A stretch of DNA of 64,000 bases, from positions 97,008 through 161,007 of the forward strand of contig NZ_NISX01000009.1 of assembly GCF_002591895.1 (NCBI RefSeq). Reading direction: 5' to 3'. The notes under the pieces are model-generated. The model had not been told where the DNA came from and ran no database searches. It was given only the letters and a program-made list of their open reading frames with translations. Of this stretch, positions 34,817-44,776 are shown piece by piece. This DNA is from Lacimicrobium alkaliphilum (lineage in GTDB: Bacteria > Pseudomonadota > Gammaproteobacteria > Enterobacterales > Alteromonadaceae). The stretch's first letter is position 1, and every line of letters starts with the position of its first letter. The translations under genes were made by a program, and so were the position numbers.

Positions 34817-36718
34817 ATGAACCTTTTAAAATTAAGCATGATCACTACCGCTATCTTAGGCCTTTCGGGTTGTATGCTCGAAGGTGACGATGGTCAGCAG
34901 GGACCAGCAGGCAGTGCCGGTAGTGACGGATTAAACAGCCTTACCGTGCAGTCAGACTTACCCAAAGGTGACAACAATTGTCCCAACAGTGGCGTGAAAC
35001 TGCAAAGCGGCATAGACGGAAATGGTAATGGTAGTCTCGAAGAAGACGAAGTCACAGATACCAGCTATGTTTGTGCACCGGGTGTTTCAGGCCTGTCAGC
35101 CTCAGAATTGCTGACCAGTGTCAATAACGACTGGTTCTCACAGGCCTCCTCACAAATACAACTGAATAAGCAAAACTGGCTGGATGCCACTGGCAGCAGA
35201 GAGAGTCAGGTAACAACCGAGAAGCTGACGAATCAGCAAAACCTGCAAAAAACCCTGACCTCACTGAAAGGAAAAGCAAAGAATGTGATTCTTTTTGTCG
35301 GAGATGGCATGGGCATTTCAACGGTTACCGCTGCCAGAATACTGGAAGGGCAGCTTCAGGGCAAAGCAGGAGAAGAGCATGCACTGAGCTTTGATCAGTT
35401 CCCGTTCGCCGGGCTGGCGAAAACCTACAATACCGATGCACAAACTCCCGACTCAGCCGGTACCATGACCGCGATGATGAGTGGTGTAAAAACCGATGTG
35501 GGTGTTATCGGCGTCGACGAGGATATTGCACGTGGTGATTGCAGCAGTGCCGCCGGCAATGAACTGGTAACCGCACTGGAGCTGGCAGAAATAGCGGGCA
35601 AATCAACGGGAGTTATCAGTACTGCCCGTATCACCCACGCCACTCCGGCTGCGACTTATGCAAAGTCGGCAGACCGTAATTGGGAAGATATCTCTGATAT
35701 GCCTGCTGAGGCCGTTGATGGCGGCTGTAAGGACATTGCCGAACAGCTGATTCATTTTGAGAACAACCTCAAGGCCAGGTTTGATGGCATTGATATCGAC
35801 GGTATTGAGGTGACCATGGGTGGCGGCCGCCGCCACTTCCTGCCTAAAGATATGGCTTTTAACAGCCCCGATGCCGTCAGCGCTGTTGAGGGCGACCGCA
35901 CTGACAACCGGAATCTGACTGCAGAATGGCAATCCCTCTACCCACAAGGGCGATATGTCTACGACAAAACCGGTTTTGATGGCATCGATACCGAGACAAC
36001 AGAACGGGTACTGGCGCTGTTCAATGAGTCCCATATGCAGTACGAAGCCGATCGCGGCAATGATATCGCCGGAGAACCTTCACTCTCGGAAATGACCGAA
36101 AAGGCGATTAAAATTCTTGATAATAACAATAAAGGGTATTTCCTGATGATCGAGTCAGGCCGCATCGACCATGCCCATCATGCCGGAAATGCCTATAACG
36201 CCCTGACCGATACCATTGAACTGGCCAAGGCGGTGAGAGTAGCAGACGAACTGAGCAATGATGAAGACACCCTGATTATTGTCACCGCGGACCATGGCCA
36301 TGTGTTTACCATCGCCGGTTATCCAAAGCGTGGCAACCCGATTCTGGGCAAGGTGGTAAATATTGGCCAGGACAGCCCGGCAATGGCGGCAGATGATCTG
36401 CCCTATACCACTCTGGGTTATACCAATGGGTTAGGATACCGAAACCTGGGTGCCGAGACCGATGCGGATCAGGGATATGCCTATCCTGTGGATGCTGGTC
36501 GCAAGGACCTGACGGATATAGACACCACCACTCCAGGTTACCACCAGGAGGCCCTGATTCCTTTAAGCTCTGAAACCCATTCAGGTGAAGACGTGGGTAT
36601 CTACGCCAAAGGGCCGGGTGCCCATCTGGTCAATGGTACCAATGAGCAAAATGTGATTTATCATATTCTTGACCTTACAGCCGATCTGAATGGCCAGGCC
36701 AGCAACGCTCTGAAGTAA
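34817..36718 (+). CDS. Lipoprotein alkaline phosphatase (second of tandem pair)
   Basis: A 633-residue paralogue of the gene before it. Its alkaline phosphatase core starts with the same 'KNVILFVGDGMG' and has nucleophile Ser213, exactly 100 residues later than in the first copy. The additional N-terminus holds a lipobox 'LSGC' (Cys19), a Gly-Pro-rich run ('DGQQGPAGSAGSDG') and a short module with paired Cys and an Asp/Asn-rich loop ('IDGNGNGSLEEDEV', Cys55/Cys86) resembling the DUF7151-type calcium-loop segments of surface proteins. The enzyme is therefore probably tethered to the outer membrane while its sister is free. Confidence 0.94.
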   Translation: MNLLKLSMITTAILGLSGCMLEGDDGQQGPAGSAGSDGLNSLTVQSDLPKGDNNCPNSGVKLQSGIDGNGNGSLEEDEVTDTSYVCAPGVSGLSASELLTSVNNDWFSQASSQIQLNKQNWLDATGSRESQVTTEKLTNQQNLQKTLTSLKGKAKNVILFVGDGMGISTVTAARILEGQLQGKAGEEHALSFDQFPFAGLAKTYNTDAQTPDSAGTMTAMMSGVKTDVGVIGVDEDIARGDCSSAAGNELVTALELAEIAGKSTGVISTARITHATPAATYAKSADRNWEDISDMPAEAVDGGCKDIAEQLIHFENNLKARFDGIDIDGIEVTMGGGRRHFLPKDMAFNSPDAVSAVEGDRTDNRNLTAEWQSLYPQGRYVYDKTGFDGIDTETTERVLALFNESHMQYEADRGNDIAGEPSLSEMTEKAIKILDNNNKGYFLMIESGRIDHAHHAGNAYNALTDTIELAKAVRVADELSNDEDTLIIVTADHGHVFTIAGYPKRGNPILGKVVNIGQDSPAMAADDLPYTTLGYTNGLGYRNLGAETDADQGYAYPVDAGRKDLTDIDTTTPGYHQEALIPLSSETHSGEDVGIYAKGPGAHLVNGTNEQNVIYHILDLTADLNGQASNALK

Positions 36719-36737
36719 TACCATTGCCACCGGGAAA

Positions 36738-36754
36738 GGAGCCTTTGAGGCTCC
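36738..36754 (+). other. Hairpin between the alkaline phosphatase pair and the next gene
   Basis: GGAGCC (36738-36743) and GGCTCC (36749-36754) form a stem with a 5-nt loop, extended by flanking CCGGG/CCCGG. No T-run. May separate or attenuate expression of the downstream secreted protein. Confidence 0.4.
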
Positions 36755-36794
36755 GGCCCCGGCTAATCTGGCCCACACTATCAAAGAGAACAAT

Positions 36795-37526
36795 ATGCGA
36801 TACCTGATCATTTTTACCCTGCTTACCCTCGGTTTTGTCCAAGAGTCAGACGCCGAAACCTGCAACCTTAACAGCAACACTGTTTACGCCGAGTACGAGA
36901 TTGAAACAACGCTCCGCACCGACAATACTACCCGCACATCGCTGATTCTGGTCAGACAGGGACAACAGGTTGCTCATTATTACCCTCAGACCCAAATTAC
37001 CGAAATCTGGGAGTCCGCTAAACCTGGCATTATCAAGAAAACACGGTATTTTGATGCACATCAGCGTGCCATTGAATATCAGCCAGGCGACATATCAGGC
37101 CAGGCTGGTCATACCGACTGGTCTCATCGCGTTCAGCTGATATCAGACAGCCTGCTGCAACACGCCACCAAAACCGGTTCGCAAACTACTGACTGCGGCA
37201 TAAAGGAGCATTATCAGTATGACAAAAACGCACAGATTTCATTAACCTGGTTGCCACAACTGAAACTGCTCGAACGCTTCAGACTAAAAGGTGCCGACAG
37301 AGAAGAAACCTGGACACTGAAAACGTCCCATACTGATCCAGAGAAAATCGCTGCCTTCTTTGCATCACGCGACCACTATCTGAGTACAGATTTTGCCGAT
37401 ATTGGCGATGATCATACCGATCCTTTCCTGACCAAAATGATAAATCAGGGCTTCTTAGAAAAAGGTGCCAGTGGTTTTTATGATCAGCACGGGCGGGCCT
37501 TACAGGCAGAGAATCACCAACACTGA
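36795..37526 (+). CDS. Secreted protein of unknown function in the alkaline phosphatase cluster
   Basis: A 243-residue protein with a signal peptide (about 1-20, ending 'ESDAET'). The mature part is beta-rich ('VYAEYEIETTLRTDN', 'SLILVRQGQQVAHYYP', 'EHYQYDKNAQISLTW') with a Cys in the N-terminal region and another in the middle ('TDCGIKEHY'). I do not recognise the family. It follows the phoA pair by 76 bp in the same orientation and an RBS (AAAGAGA) precedes the ATG, so it may belong to the same regulon; a role in phosphate acquisition is only an inference. Confidence 0.7.
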   Translation: MRYLIIFTLLTLGFVQESDAETCNLNSNTVYAEYEIETTLRTDNTTRTSLILVRQGQQVAHYYPQTQITEIWESAKPGIIKKTRYFDAHQRAIEYQPGDISGQAGHTDWSHRVQLISDSLLQHATKTGSQTTDCGIKEHYQYDKNAQISLTWLPQLKLLERFRLKGADREETWTLKTSHTDPEKIAAFFASRDHYLSTDFADIGDDHTDPFLTKMINQGFLEKGASGFYDQHGRALQAENHQH

Positions 37527-37691
37527 TCTCTCTTCCTACAGCAAGGGTAAAGCATCAGGATACGTATTTATCGCAGACAGGACCGAACACAAAAACTCGT
37601 GTTAATTTATTGTTATTGATGTATCATTTTATTAACCTTGTGCTGATGCACAAGCTAACTAAAAACAGCTGTCTGCGCTTGAGAGGTAACT

Positions 37692-38294
37692 ATGATACTA
37701 AACCACCTGTGGGGCCTGTATGCCCACCCCAAAGAAGAATGGCAGGATATTGAAAAGCGCCATGAGAGCCTGTCTCATAGCCTGACACATATTCTGATTA
37801 TTGCTCTGATCCCGTCATTAACCAGCTACTACTCTGCGGCCCACCTGGGTTGGAGTATTGGCGTCGGCGATCTGATCAAGCTGACCCATGAAAGTGCCAT
37901 GATGATGAGCATCGCCATGTACTTTGCCCTGATCGCCGGAGTTGTGGCGCTGGCCTATCTGATTCAATGGATGGCCACCACCTTTGATGCCAAACCGACT
38001 TTTACCCAATCACTGGAATTGGCCGCGTACACGGCCACACCGCTGTTTATGGTGGGTTTTGCGGCACTGTACCCGGTACTCTGGTTTGTGATGCTGGTGG
38101 GGCTGGCAGGCTTGACCTATTCAGTGTATCTGCTCTATTCAGGTACGCCCATCATTATGCATATACCCGAAGAAAAAGGCTTTATTTACGCCAGCTCGGT
38201 GGTCACCTGTGGCCTCGTGTTATTGGTGGTGATTATGGCCGCCTCGGTGATCCTCTGGAGTATGGGTATCGGGCCACAATATATGGCCGGATAG
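37692..38294 (+). CDS. Yip1-family integral membrane protein
   Basis: A 200-residue protein with about five transmembrane helices and the Yip1/DUF1282 pattern: N-terminal 'HLWGLYAHPKEEWQDIE', then membrane spans beginning at 'LTHILIIALIPSLTSYY', and 'YTATPLFMVGFAALYPV' in the middle. Bacterial Yip1-domain proteins have no settled role. Monocistronic: RBS GAGAGGTAAC, own terminator 20 bp beyond the stop. Confidence 0.88.
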   Translation: MILNHLWGLYAHPKEEWQDIEKRHESLSHSLTHILIIALIPSLTSYYSAAHLGWSIGVGDLIKLTHESAMMMSIAMYFALIAGVVALAYLIQWMATTFDAKPTFTQSLELAAYTATPLFMVGFAALYPVLWFVMLVGLAGLTYSVYLLYSGTPIIMHIPEEKGFIYASSVVTCGLVLLVVIMAASVILWSMGIGPQYMAG

Positions 38295-38311
38295 CGGTCA
38301 ACATCTTACTG

Positions 38312-38340
38312 AAAAGGCCAGTCTGAGACTGGCCTTTTTG
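38312..38340 (+). terminator. Intrinsic terminator after the Yip1-family gene
   Basis: AAGGCCAGTC (38314-38323) and GACTGGCCTT (38327-38336) form a 10-bp stem with a TGA loop, followed by TTTG. Confidence 0.92.
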
Positions 38341-38379
38341 TTGGAAGAAATACGGGGATTCCCGCCAACAACACACAAA

Positions 38380-38495
38380 GACAAAACTAACCACAGAGGC
38401 ACGGAGAACACAGAGGTATTAACGGCGGTAAAAATTTCGTGCTTTTACTCCGGACTATCCCTGTCCTGCGCCCTGCGGGCCACCATTAAACTACT
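38380..38495. repeat. Dispersed intergenic repeat, 'CCACAGAGGCAC' family, copy 2
   Basis: AACCACAGAGGCACGGAG (from 38389) followed by AACACAGAGG is nearly identical to copy 1 at 26.4 kb; TTCGTGCTTTTACTCCG and a CTGTCCTGCGC tract that follow also match copy 1. No coding frame. Confidence 0.8.
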
Positions 38496-38501
38496 GGCGT
38501 T

Positions 38502-38524
38502 AAAAATCGCTCCTGGCGATTTTT
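38502..38524 (-). terminator. Intrinsic terminator of the purF operon (bidirectional)
   Basis: AAAAATCGC (38502-38510) pairs with GCGATTTTT (38516-38524) around a 5-nt loop. On the minus strand the stem is followed by AACG; the A/T arms make it functional in either direction. It starts 7 bp past the purF stop. Confidence 0.8.
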
Positions 38525-38530
38525 TCGTTT

Positions 38531-40045
38531 TTAGTCCGAGTCCATATTGTGCATTTCCAGATTGCACAGCTCCATTTGCGGAATCTGTTTGGCATTGTCA
38601 CTGCGCAACATATCCAGTCTGTTCAGGTACTCCTGATCCACATCACCGGTAATATAGCTACCGTCAAATACCGAGGTTTCAAAACGGGTAATCTTAGGAT
38701 TCTCTTCTCTGACTGCTTCCACTAAATCTTCGATATCCTGGAAAATCAGGCCGTCGGCTTTAATCAACTCACAAATCTCGTCAATTTCCCGGCCATAGGC
38801 AATCAGTTCATTGACTGAGGGCATGTCAATTCCATATACATTAGGGAAGCGAATCTCCGGGGCCGCAGACGCAAAGTATACCCGTCTGGCTCCAGACTCT
38901 CTGGCCATGGTAATAATCTGTTCTGAGGTAGTTCCCCGCACAATAGAGTCATCTACTAACAGTACATTTTTACCGGCGAATTCTGAAGAAATGGCGTTGA
39001 GCTTACGTCGCACCGACTTTCTGCGCTGGGTCTGACCAGGCATGATAAAAGTACGGCCAATATAACGGTTTTTAACAAACCCCTGACGGTAAGGCAGATT
39101 CAACTCCTGGGCGATTTGCAAGGCGATATCATTGGAGGTTTCCGGGATAGGGATCACCACATCGATATCCAGATCGGCCCATTCACGAGCTATTTTCTGC
39201 CCCAGCTTACGCCCCATATTCACCCTGGAAGCATACACCGAGATACCATCAATAAAAGAGTCCGGGCGTGAGAAATAAACAAATTCAAAGATACACGGCG
39301 AATGCGATGGCGTTTCAACACATTGTCTGGTGTGTAGTTTTCCATCTTCGGTCACATATATCGCTTCACCTGGTGCCACATCGCGCACAAAACTGAATCC
39401 AACCACATCCAGAGCCACACTCTCCGATGCCACCATATACTCATCACCTGATTCGGTCTGGCGTTTGCCCAGCGCCAACGGTCGAATACCGTGAGGGTCA
39501 CGGAACGCAACCATACCATGGCCAATGATAGCGGCCACAACGGCGTAAGCGCCTTTAATTTTTTTATGCACCCGACTGATCGCCTCAAAGACATCATCTG
39601 GCTGGAGCGTCAGACCTGCGATGGATTGCAGTTCATGGGCGAAAATATTGAGTAGCAGCTCTGAATCTGAAGTGGTATTGATATGACGCCGTGCAATACG
39701 AAAAACTTCCTCAGAAAGCTCATGCGCGTTGGTCAGGTTGCCATTGTGAGCAAAGGCAATACCAAAAGGCGAATTCACATAAAACGGCTGCGCTTCTGCA
39801 GAGCTTGAGGTTCCTGCAGTTGGATAACGGGCATGGCCGATGCCAAAGTTACCGGTCAGGCGCTGCATATGGCGACTGTGGAACACGTCTCGCACCAGGC
39901 CATTCGCTTTACGCAGATGAAACATGCCATTGTCTACAGTGACAATACCCGCGGCGTCCTGTCCTCTATGCTGTAAAACGGTTAAACCATCATACAAAGC
40001 CTGATTTACCGGGCCTTTACCTACGATACCAAGGATACCACACAT
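38531..40045 (-). CDS. purF: Amidophosphoribosyltransferase
   Basis: First step of purine synthesis: PRPP + glutamine to phosphoribosylamine. The 504-residue protein starts 'MCGILGIVG', Cys2 being the glutaminase nucleophile; 'HVRYPT'-type region is '[10 protein letters not shown]', and the PRPP loop is '[13 protein letters not shown]'. Length equals E. coli PurF. Last gene of truA-accD-folC-dedD-cvpA-purF on the minus strand, 16 bp after cvpA. Confidence 0.97.
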   Translation of the reverse strand: MCGILGIVGKGPVNQALYDGLTVLQHRGQDAAGIVTVDNGMFHLRKANGLVRDVFHSRHMQRLTGNFGIGHARYPTAGTSSSAEAQPFYVNSPFGIAFAHNGNLTNAHELSEEVFRIARRHINTTSDSELLLNIFAHELQSIAGLTLQPDDVFEAISRVHKKIKGAYAVVAAIIGHGMVAFRDPHGIRPLALGKRQTESGDEYMVASESVALDVVGFSFVRDVAPGEAIYVTEDGKLHTRQCVETPSHSPCIFEFVYFSRPDSFIDGISVYASRVNMGRKLGQKIAREWADLDIDVVIPIPETSNDIALQIAQELNLPYRQGFVKNRYIGRTFIMPGQTQRRKSVRRKLNAISSEFAGKNVLLVDDSIVRGTTSEQIITMARESGARRVYFASAAPEIRFPNVYGIDMPSVNELIAYGREIDEICELIKADGLIFQDIEDLVEAVREENPKITRFETSVFDGSYITGDVDQEYLNRLDMLRSDNAKQIPQMELCNLEMHNMDSD

Positions 40046-40061
40046 GCAAATTACCTATCAG

Positions 40062-40568
40062 TTAAAGAGCCGTTGCAGACTCTTCAGAGTTTAAAAAACT
40101 GGAATGGTTCTGGAGATACTCGAAGAACCACTCTATTACTACCCTGAATTCCGGGATCAACAAAGACTGCTGCCACCATGTTGAATCAGGGAATGCCGTA
40201 AAGGCGTCCATAAAGAACAGCAGTGCACTGACAATCAGCACTCCGCGTAATAATCCAAATACTGCACCCAATGCTCTGTCTGTGCCGGATAAACCTGTAT
40301 ATTGCACCATCTGCCCAACCACATAGTTAAGTAGCCCGCCCAACACCAGGGTCACCACAAAAAGTATGGCAATCGCTACAGCGCTGCGGATCATGGGGTC
40401 GGAGAAACTTGTCAGATAACTGCCCAAATCAAGATAAAACTGACTGGCGATAAAAAACGCAGCAAACCAGACTGCGAGAGAAATGGCTTCTTTGACGAAA
40501 CCTCTGACCAGACTGATCAGAGTAGAGAGGGCGATAATGCCGAGAATGCAGTAGTCGATCCAATTCAT
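40062..40568 (-). CDS. cvpA: CvpA family membrane protein
   Basis: A 168-residue inner-membrane protein with four predicted helices, starting 'NWIDYCILGIIALSTLISLVRG' as in CvpA. The name derives from colicin V production; recent work links it to envelope stress, but the molecular role is not settled. The RGFxKE-type motif 'RGFVKEAISLAVW' is present. In operon between dedD and purF, 88 bp after dedD. Confidence 0.95.
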   Translation of the reverse strand: MNWIDYCILGIIALSTLISLVRGFVKEAISLAVWFAAFFIASQFYLDLGSYLTSFSDPMIRSAVAIAILFVVTLVLGGLLNYVVGQMVQYTGLSGTDRALGAVFGLLRGVLIVSALLFFMDAFTAFPDSTWWQQSLLIPEFRVVIEWFFEYLQNHSSFLNSEESATAL

Positions 40569-40656
40569 GCCGTATTTCGATTGAAAATTGCCGGGCGCAT
40601 TCTAACAAAAGGCCACGGTAAAATCTCAATTATCCGCGATCAAAAACGAAGCTTCT

Positions 40657-41301
40657 CTAATCTACCTCAAAGGCGGTAATTTTGCCTCTTAATCCGGTCA
40701 GCGTATTAAGGTCTGACAAACGCCGCTGCAATGCCTCTTTCTGCAAATCGGGGCCTACAAAGACTTTTGTCAGGGTACCGGAACTGGTCTGAACCTTGCG
40801 ATTGAAAGCCCGGTAACCACCATTTTCAAGCTTAGCCATCAACTCGGCCACGTTTTTTTCATGCCGAAAACTGCCCAGCTGAATAACCCAGCCCCCCTGC
40901 CCGGTCGCAAGCTCATCTTTAACGGGATAATCTCCTTGTCTGGCACTATCCGGATCGGCCGTTTGTTGAGGATCTCCCTCCTGAGATTCGGGCTGGTGCT
41001 GCGCAACGACTTGCTCACCGGCAGTGGGAGGATCATCCAGAGCAACCTCATCGACAATCTCTACTTTGCGACTGACCCTGCCAGCAACTTCGTCCCGGGG
41101 AAAGGAACCTGGTTCCTCAACCTCCATAGCATCAGGTCGTTCCGGTAGTTCCACAAAGGTATCCTGATGAGAGACCTTTTCGCCATCGAAAATGTCTGGC
41201 AGAAAAATCACCGCCAACGCGACCAGAATAACTGTCCCCACAAGCCGGTTCTGAAAGGCGGAACCGCCTCGCTGCGTTGTTTGTTCCTTACTATCGGTCA
41301 T
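40657..41301 (-). CDS. dedD: SPOR-domain cell division protein DedD
   Basis: A 214-residue single-pass inner-membrane protein: N-terminal helix about 20-36 ('LVGTVILVALAVIFLPDIFDG'), an acidic, Pro/Gln-rich linker, and a C-terminal SPOR domain (about 134-212, 'GGWVIQLGSFRHEKNVAELMAKL' ... 'VFVGPDLQKEAL') that binds denuded peptidoglycan at the septum. Its start overlaps the folC stop (ATGA). Order folC-dedD-cvpA as in E. coli. Confidence 0.94.
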   Translation of the reverse strand: MTDSKEQTTQRGGSAFQNRLVGTVILVALAVIFLPDIFDGEKVSHQDTFVELPERPDAMEVEEPGSFPRDEVAGRVSRKVEIVDEVALDDPPTAGEQVVAQHQPESQEGDPQQTADPDSARQGDYPVKDELATGQGGWVIQLGSFRHEKNVAELMAKLENGGYRAFNRKVQTSSGTLTKVFVGPDLQKEALQRRLSDLNTLTGLRGKITAFEVD

Positions 41302-42545
41302 TCATCCGACTCCATTACTTCAGCCAGGGTCAGAAACGACCCGAATACCAGTATCATGTCATCTTCAGCGGCGTTAGATCGTGCCTGCTGATACGCTCTG
41401 CGCACACTCTTATAAGTCGATACATTGTGTTGCTCCACAAGACAACTGGCAAGTTTTTCAGCCTTAGCGGCACGGGGCCCACTCAAATCAGCCAGATACC
41501 ACTGCGGATTAAAGTCCGTAAGCAGTTCAAGACAGCCCTGAATATCTTTGTCAGCCAGCATCCCTACTACCAGATGCAATCGCTTCCAGTTTCGTAGCTT
41601 GATCTGCTGACACAAAAAAGCCACGGCCTGTGGGTTATGGGCAACGTCTAACAGGACATCCGGTCTGCTGGCGAACAACTGACAGCGTCCCGGCAAACTG
41701 ATCTGTGCCAATAGATGTGGCAGGTCAATATTATCTATCAGCCCGGTTAATTCAAGAACCTGAAGTGCTGTAGCCGCATTGGCAGGCGGAATTGCGGGTA
41801 TTGAAGCCGTCAGCTTTACCCTTTTATCAGAGCACCATACAAACTCGCTGTTGTTAATCTGAAAAGAAAATTCCCGGCCCTGCCAAAACGCCCTTGCCGA
41901 AGCCGTGTCAACGGCATTGATAAGCGATTGAGGAGGGTCTGGTTCACCAATCACGACCGCACAACCCTGACGTAATATACCGGCCTTCTCTGCACCGATC
42001 TGTTCTCTGTCGGTACCCAGATAATCCTGATGATCCAGCCCTATGGTAGTAATCACAGCTATTCCGGCATCGAGGATATTGACCGCATCCAGTCTTCCCC
42101 CAAGACCCACTTCGAGAATCACATAGTCTGGCCGGGATTGCGCAATCAGCACCAGGGCTGCCAGTGTGCCAAACTCAAAATACGTCAGACTGATATCGCC
42201 TCTGGCCTGCTCTACCCGGGCAAAAGCCAGACAATGGTCTTGCTCACTGAGCAATGCATTATTAATTCTGACCCGTTCCCGATAATCCAGCAAATGCGGT
42301 GAACTGTACACAGCCGTTGATTTTCCGGCCAGTAACAGTCCCTGCTCTATCATGGCGCAGGTGGTGCCTTTGCCATTTGTTCCTGCCACCGTGATGATAT
42401 GTGTTTGATTGAAATCCAGAGCCAGACGGTCGAAGACCAGACGGATGCGCTCCAGCCCCATATCAATAGAGGAAGGATGTATAGACTCAAGGTAAGTTAA
42501 CCAGCCGCGAAGATCCTGCGGCTGATTCGGTGCTGATGGGCTCAT
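41298..42545 (-). CDS. folC: Dihydrofolate synthase / folylpolyglutamate synthase
   Basis: Adds glutamate to dihydropteroate and to folates. The 415-residue Mur-ligase-family protein has the P-loop 'VAGTNGKGTTCAM' (53-65), 'SSPHLLDYRERVRIN', 'VILEVGLGGRLDAVN' and the C-terminal 'LLDVAHNPQAV'. Overlaps dedD by 4 bp; 2 bp after accD, so strongly coupled with both. Confidence 0.96.
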   Translation of the reverse strand: MSPSAPNQPQDLRGWLTYLESIHPSSIDMGLERIRLVFDRLALDFNQTHIITVAGTNGKGTTCAMIEQGLLLAGKSTAVYSSPHLLDYRERVRINNALLSEQDHCLAFARVEQARGDISLTYFEFGTLAALVLIAQSRPDYVILEVGLGGRLDAVNILDAGIAVITTIGLDHQDYLGTDREQIGAEKAGILRQGCAVVIGEPDPPQSLINAVDTASARAFWQGREFSFQINNSEFVWCSDKRVKLTASIPAIPPANAATALQVLELTGLIDNIDLPHLLAQISLPGRCQLFASRPDVLLDVAHNPQAVAFLCQQIKLRNWKRLHLVVGMLADKDIQGCLELLTDFNPQWYLADLSGPRAAKAEKLASCLVEQHNVSTYKSVRRAYQQARSNAAEDDMILVFGSFLTLAEVMESDE

Positions 42546-42547
42546 GC

Positions 42548-43399
42548 TCAGTGATGCTGGTGATGCAGCTTGCTCAATACGCTATACAGTTTCTCGCGCA
42601 TCTGGCGACGATCGACAATCATATCGATAGCCCCTTTTTCGAGCAGAAATTCACTACGCTGAAAGCCTGGAGGCAAGGTCTCACGTACCGTTTGCTCGAT
42701 CACTCTGGGGCCGGCAAAACCGATCAGAGCCTTAGGTTCCGCCACATTAACGTCACCCAGCATGGCCAGACTGGCAGACACCCCGCCCATGGTTGGGTCT
42801 GTCAGTACTGAAATATAAGGCAAACCTTTTTCACTTAGCCTGGCTAATGCCGCACTGGTTTTCGCCATTTGCATCAGCGACAGCAATGCTTCCTGCATGC
42901 GGGCACCTCCACTGGTAGAAAAGCATACCAACGGCATATTATGTTCGATACAGCATTCCACCGCTTTGACAAACCGGGCTCCCACGACAGAAGCCATTGA
43001 ACCGCCCATAAAGGCAAACTCAAAGGACGCCACCACTACGGGCATGCCATTGAGTTTTCCCTTGACCACTACCAGAGCGTCTTTTTCATTGGTGCTCTTC
43101 TGCGCCGCAGTGATTCTGTCTTTATACTTTTTGGAATCTCTGAATTTCAGTATATCCTGAGGTTCGAGTTCTGCTCCCAGCTCTTCACGTTCGCCCTGAT
43201 CGAGAAAGCTATTGATACGGGCGCGTGCACTGATACGCATGTGGTTGTCACATTTGGGACACACTTCCAGCTGTCGCTCCAGCTCCTGACGATAAAGCGT
43301 AGCACCACACTGATTACATTGGGTCCAGACACCCTCCGGCACATTCGCTTTTCCGGATGACGACTGGGTACGAGGTAGTATTTTCTGAATCCAGCTCAT
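42548..43399 (-). CDS. accD: Acetyl-CoA carboxylase carboxyltransferase beta subunit
   Basis: Transfers the carboxyl group from biotin to acetyl-CoA, giving malonyl-CoA. The 283-residue protein has the N-terminal C4 zinc ribbon (Cys28, Cys31, Cys47, Cys50) and the crotonase-fold core with '[22 protein letters not shown]' and '[16 protein letters not shown]'. The partner accA is outside the window. It ends with a His-rich tail ('LHHQHH'). 138 bp after truA; an AT-rich leader there probably holds a promoter. Confidence 0.97.
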   Translation of the reverse strand: MSWIQKILPRTQSSSGKANVPEGVWTQCNQCGATLYRQELERQLEVCPKCDNHMRISARARINSFLDQGEREELGAELEPQDILKFRDSKKYKDRITAAQKSTNEKDALVVVKGKLNGMPVVVASFEFAFMGGSMASVVGARFVKAVECCIEHNMPLVCFSTSGGARMQEALLSLMQMAKTSAALARLSEKGLPYISVLTDPTMGGVSASLAMLGDVNVAEPKALIGFAGPRVIEQTVRETLPPGFQRSEFLLEKGAIDMIVDRRQMREKLYSVLSKLHHQHH

Positions 43400-43537
43400 G
43401 GAGACCCTTCAAATGCTGTAAAAAATTAAATTTAGCACTGATTACCCGGCGGCAGGTAGTTTTTGCTATATACAGACTGTACGCCAAATTGGCGCCATTA
43501 AAGCATAAATCCGCCGTAAACCGAAAAAAAACTGGTC

Positions 43538-44326
43538 TTAGCAGTCTTGCAGAAATAACGGACCAGGCGGCTGATCAGGCAACTCAAACGTTGCCGGATA
43601 AGTTACCTCAACAAGATATAAGCCATTTGGTTTGGCTGTCGCTGCCGCTTTTGACCTGTCTTTGCCCTCGAGCAACTGTCCCATCCATTCAACGGGTTTA
43701 CGGGAGCTGCCGATTTCCAGCAGTGAACCTGTGATATTTCGCACCATGTGATGTAAAAAGGCATTCGCCTTGATTTCCAATATCACGTAATCTCCCTGAC
43801 GCCAGATTTGTACATGACTGACACGACGAAACGGAGATTTAGACTGACAGATAGACGCTCTGAACGCACTAAAATCATGTTCACCGGATAAGCACTTTGC
43901 TGCTTGCTGCATCCTGTCAACGTCCAGCGGCCGGTGATAATGGGTTACTCCCTGACGCAGAATACCCGGCCGGTGGGCATGATTGTAAATAATATATCGG
44001 TATCGTCTGGCCGTGGCGGAAAAGCGGGCGTGAAAATCTTCTGTCACCTCCTGTGCCCATTTTACCGCAATATTATCCGGCAAATTGGCATTCATTCCCA
44101 TTGTCCAGGCCCGTATCGGCCGCTCAGCGTCTACATCGAAGTGCACGACCTGACCAGTAGCATGCACGCCCGCGTCGGTGCGACCGGCACACTGTAATTC
44201 AATGGTTTCATCGGCAATCCGGCTCAGGGCCGTTTCCAGCTCCTGCTGAATACTGTTTACTTCCCGTTGCCGCTGCCAGCCATAATAACCGGAACCGTCG
44301 TACTCGACGCCTAAGGCAATGCGCAT
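43538..44326 (-). CDS. truA: tRNA pseudouridine(38-40) synthase
   Basis: Isomerises uridines 38-40 of tRNA anticodon arms. The 262-residue protein has the catalytic Asp51 in '[15 protein letters not shown]', the N-terminal '[15 protein letters not shown]' and '[19 protein letters not shown]'. Normal length. First gene of the truA-accD-folC-dedD-cvpA-purF group. Confidence 0.97.
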   Translation of the reverse strand: MRIALGVEYDGSGYYGWQRQREVNSIQQELETALSRIADETIELQCAGRTDAGVHATGQVVHFDVDAERPIRAWTMGMNANLPDNIAVKWAQEVTEDFHARFSATARRYRYIIYNHAHRPGILRQGVTHYHRPLDVDRMQQAAKCLSGEHDFSAFRASICQSKSPFRRVSHVQIWRQGDYVILEIKANAFLHHMVRNITGSLLEIGSSRKPVEWMGQLLEGKDRSKAAATAKPNGLYLVEVTYPATFELPDQPPGPLFLQDC

Positions 44327-44395
44327 GCTGCTCTGCTTTGATATTCAATTTGCGTGGGATTATACCCAAAGCAGAAAAGGATGCGAGAGGCCGCT

Positions 44396-44745
44396 ATTAA
44401 AGATTCACCACGCAGGCACGGAGAAAACAGAGCGTTTAAATGGTTAAACACTTTGACCTTTTTCGTGTTTTTCGTGGTCAAAAGCTTTTAAACAACTAAA
44501 CTCACGAACTTAAAAATAGCCTCTCGCAGAGGCGCAAAGACGCAGAGAAATAAAGGGTTTGGGTTATAAAGCCCTCCGTCTCAGCGCCTCTGCGAGATCA
44601 AGTTTAATTTTAATGCCATAATTAACAGTAAAGACGAGGAGTTGTCGAATTTATTCAACAACTAACCTGGGGCAGTCCAATAAATTGGTATCTACAGGAT
44701 ATTGCTCTTTCTGTGTTCTCCGTGTCTCTGTGGTGAAATGCTCTT
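44396..44745. repeat. Dispersed intergenic repeat, 'CCACAGAGGCAC' family, copy 3 (compound)
   Basis: Fills the 450-bp gap between truA and fimV. Modules: CACCACGCAGGCACGGAG (from 44406), a TTTTTCGTGTTTTTCGTGG block (about 44459-44480) related to the 'cacgaaa' module of copy 1, a palindrome made of TCGCAGAGGCGCAAAGACGC (from 44525) and its inverted partner at about 44574-44598, and a closing inverted unit TGTTCTCCGTGTCTCTGTGG (from 44713). The first and last units are inverted relative to each other, framing about 330 bp. Confidence 0.85.
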
Positions 44746-44776
44746 TTGGACTTTTTGCGGTTGGCAGTGAAGATAA

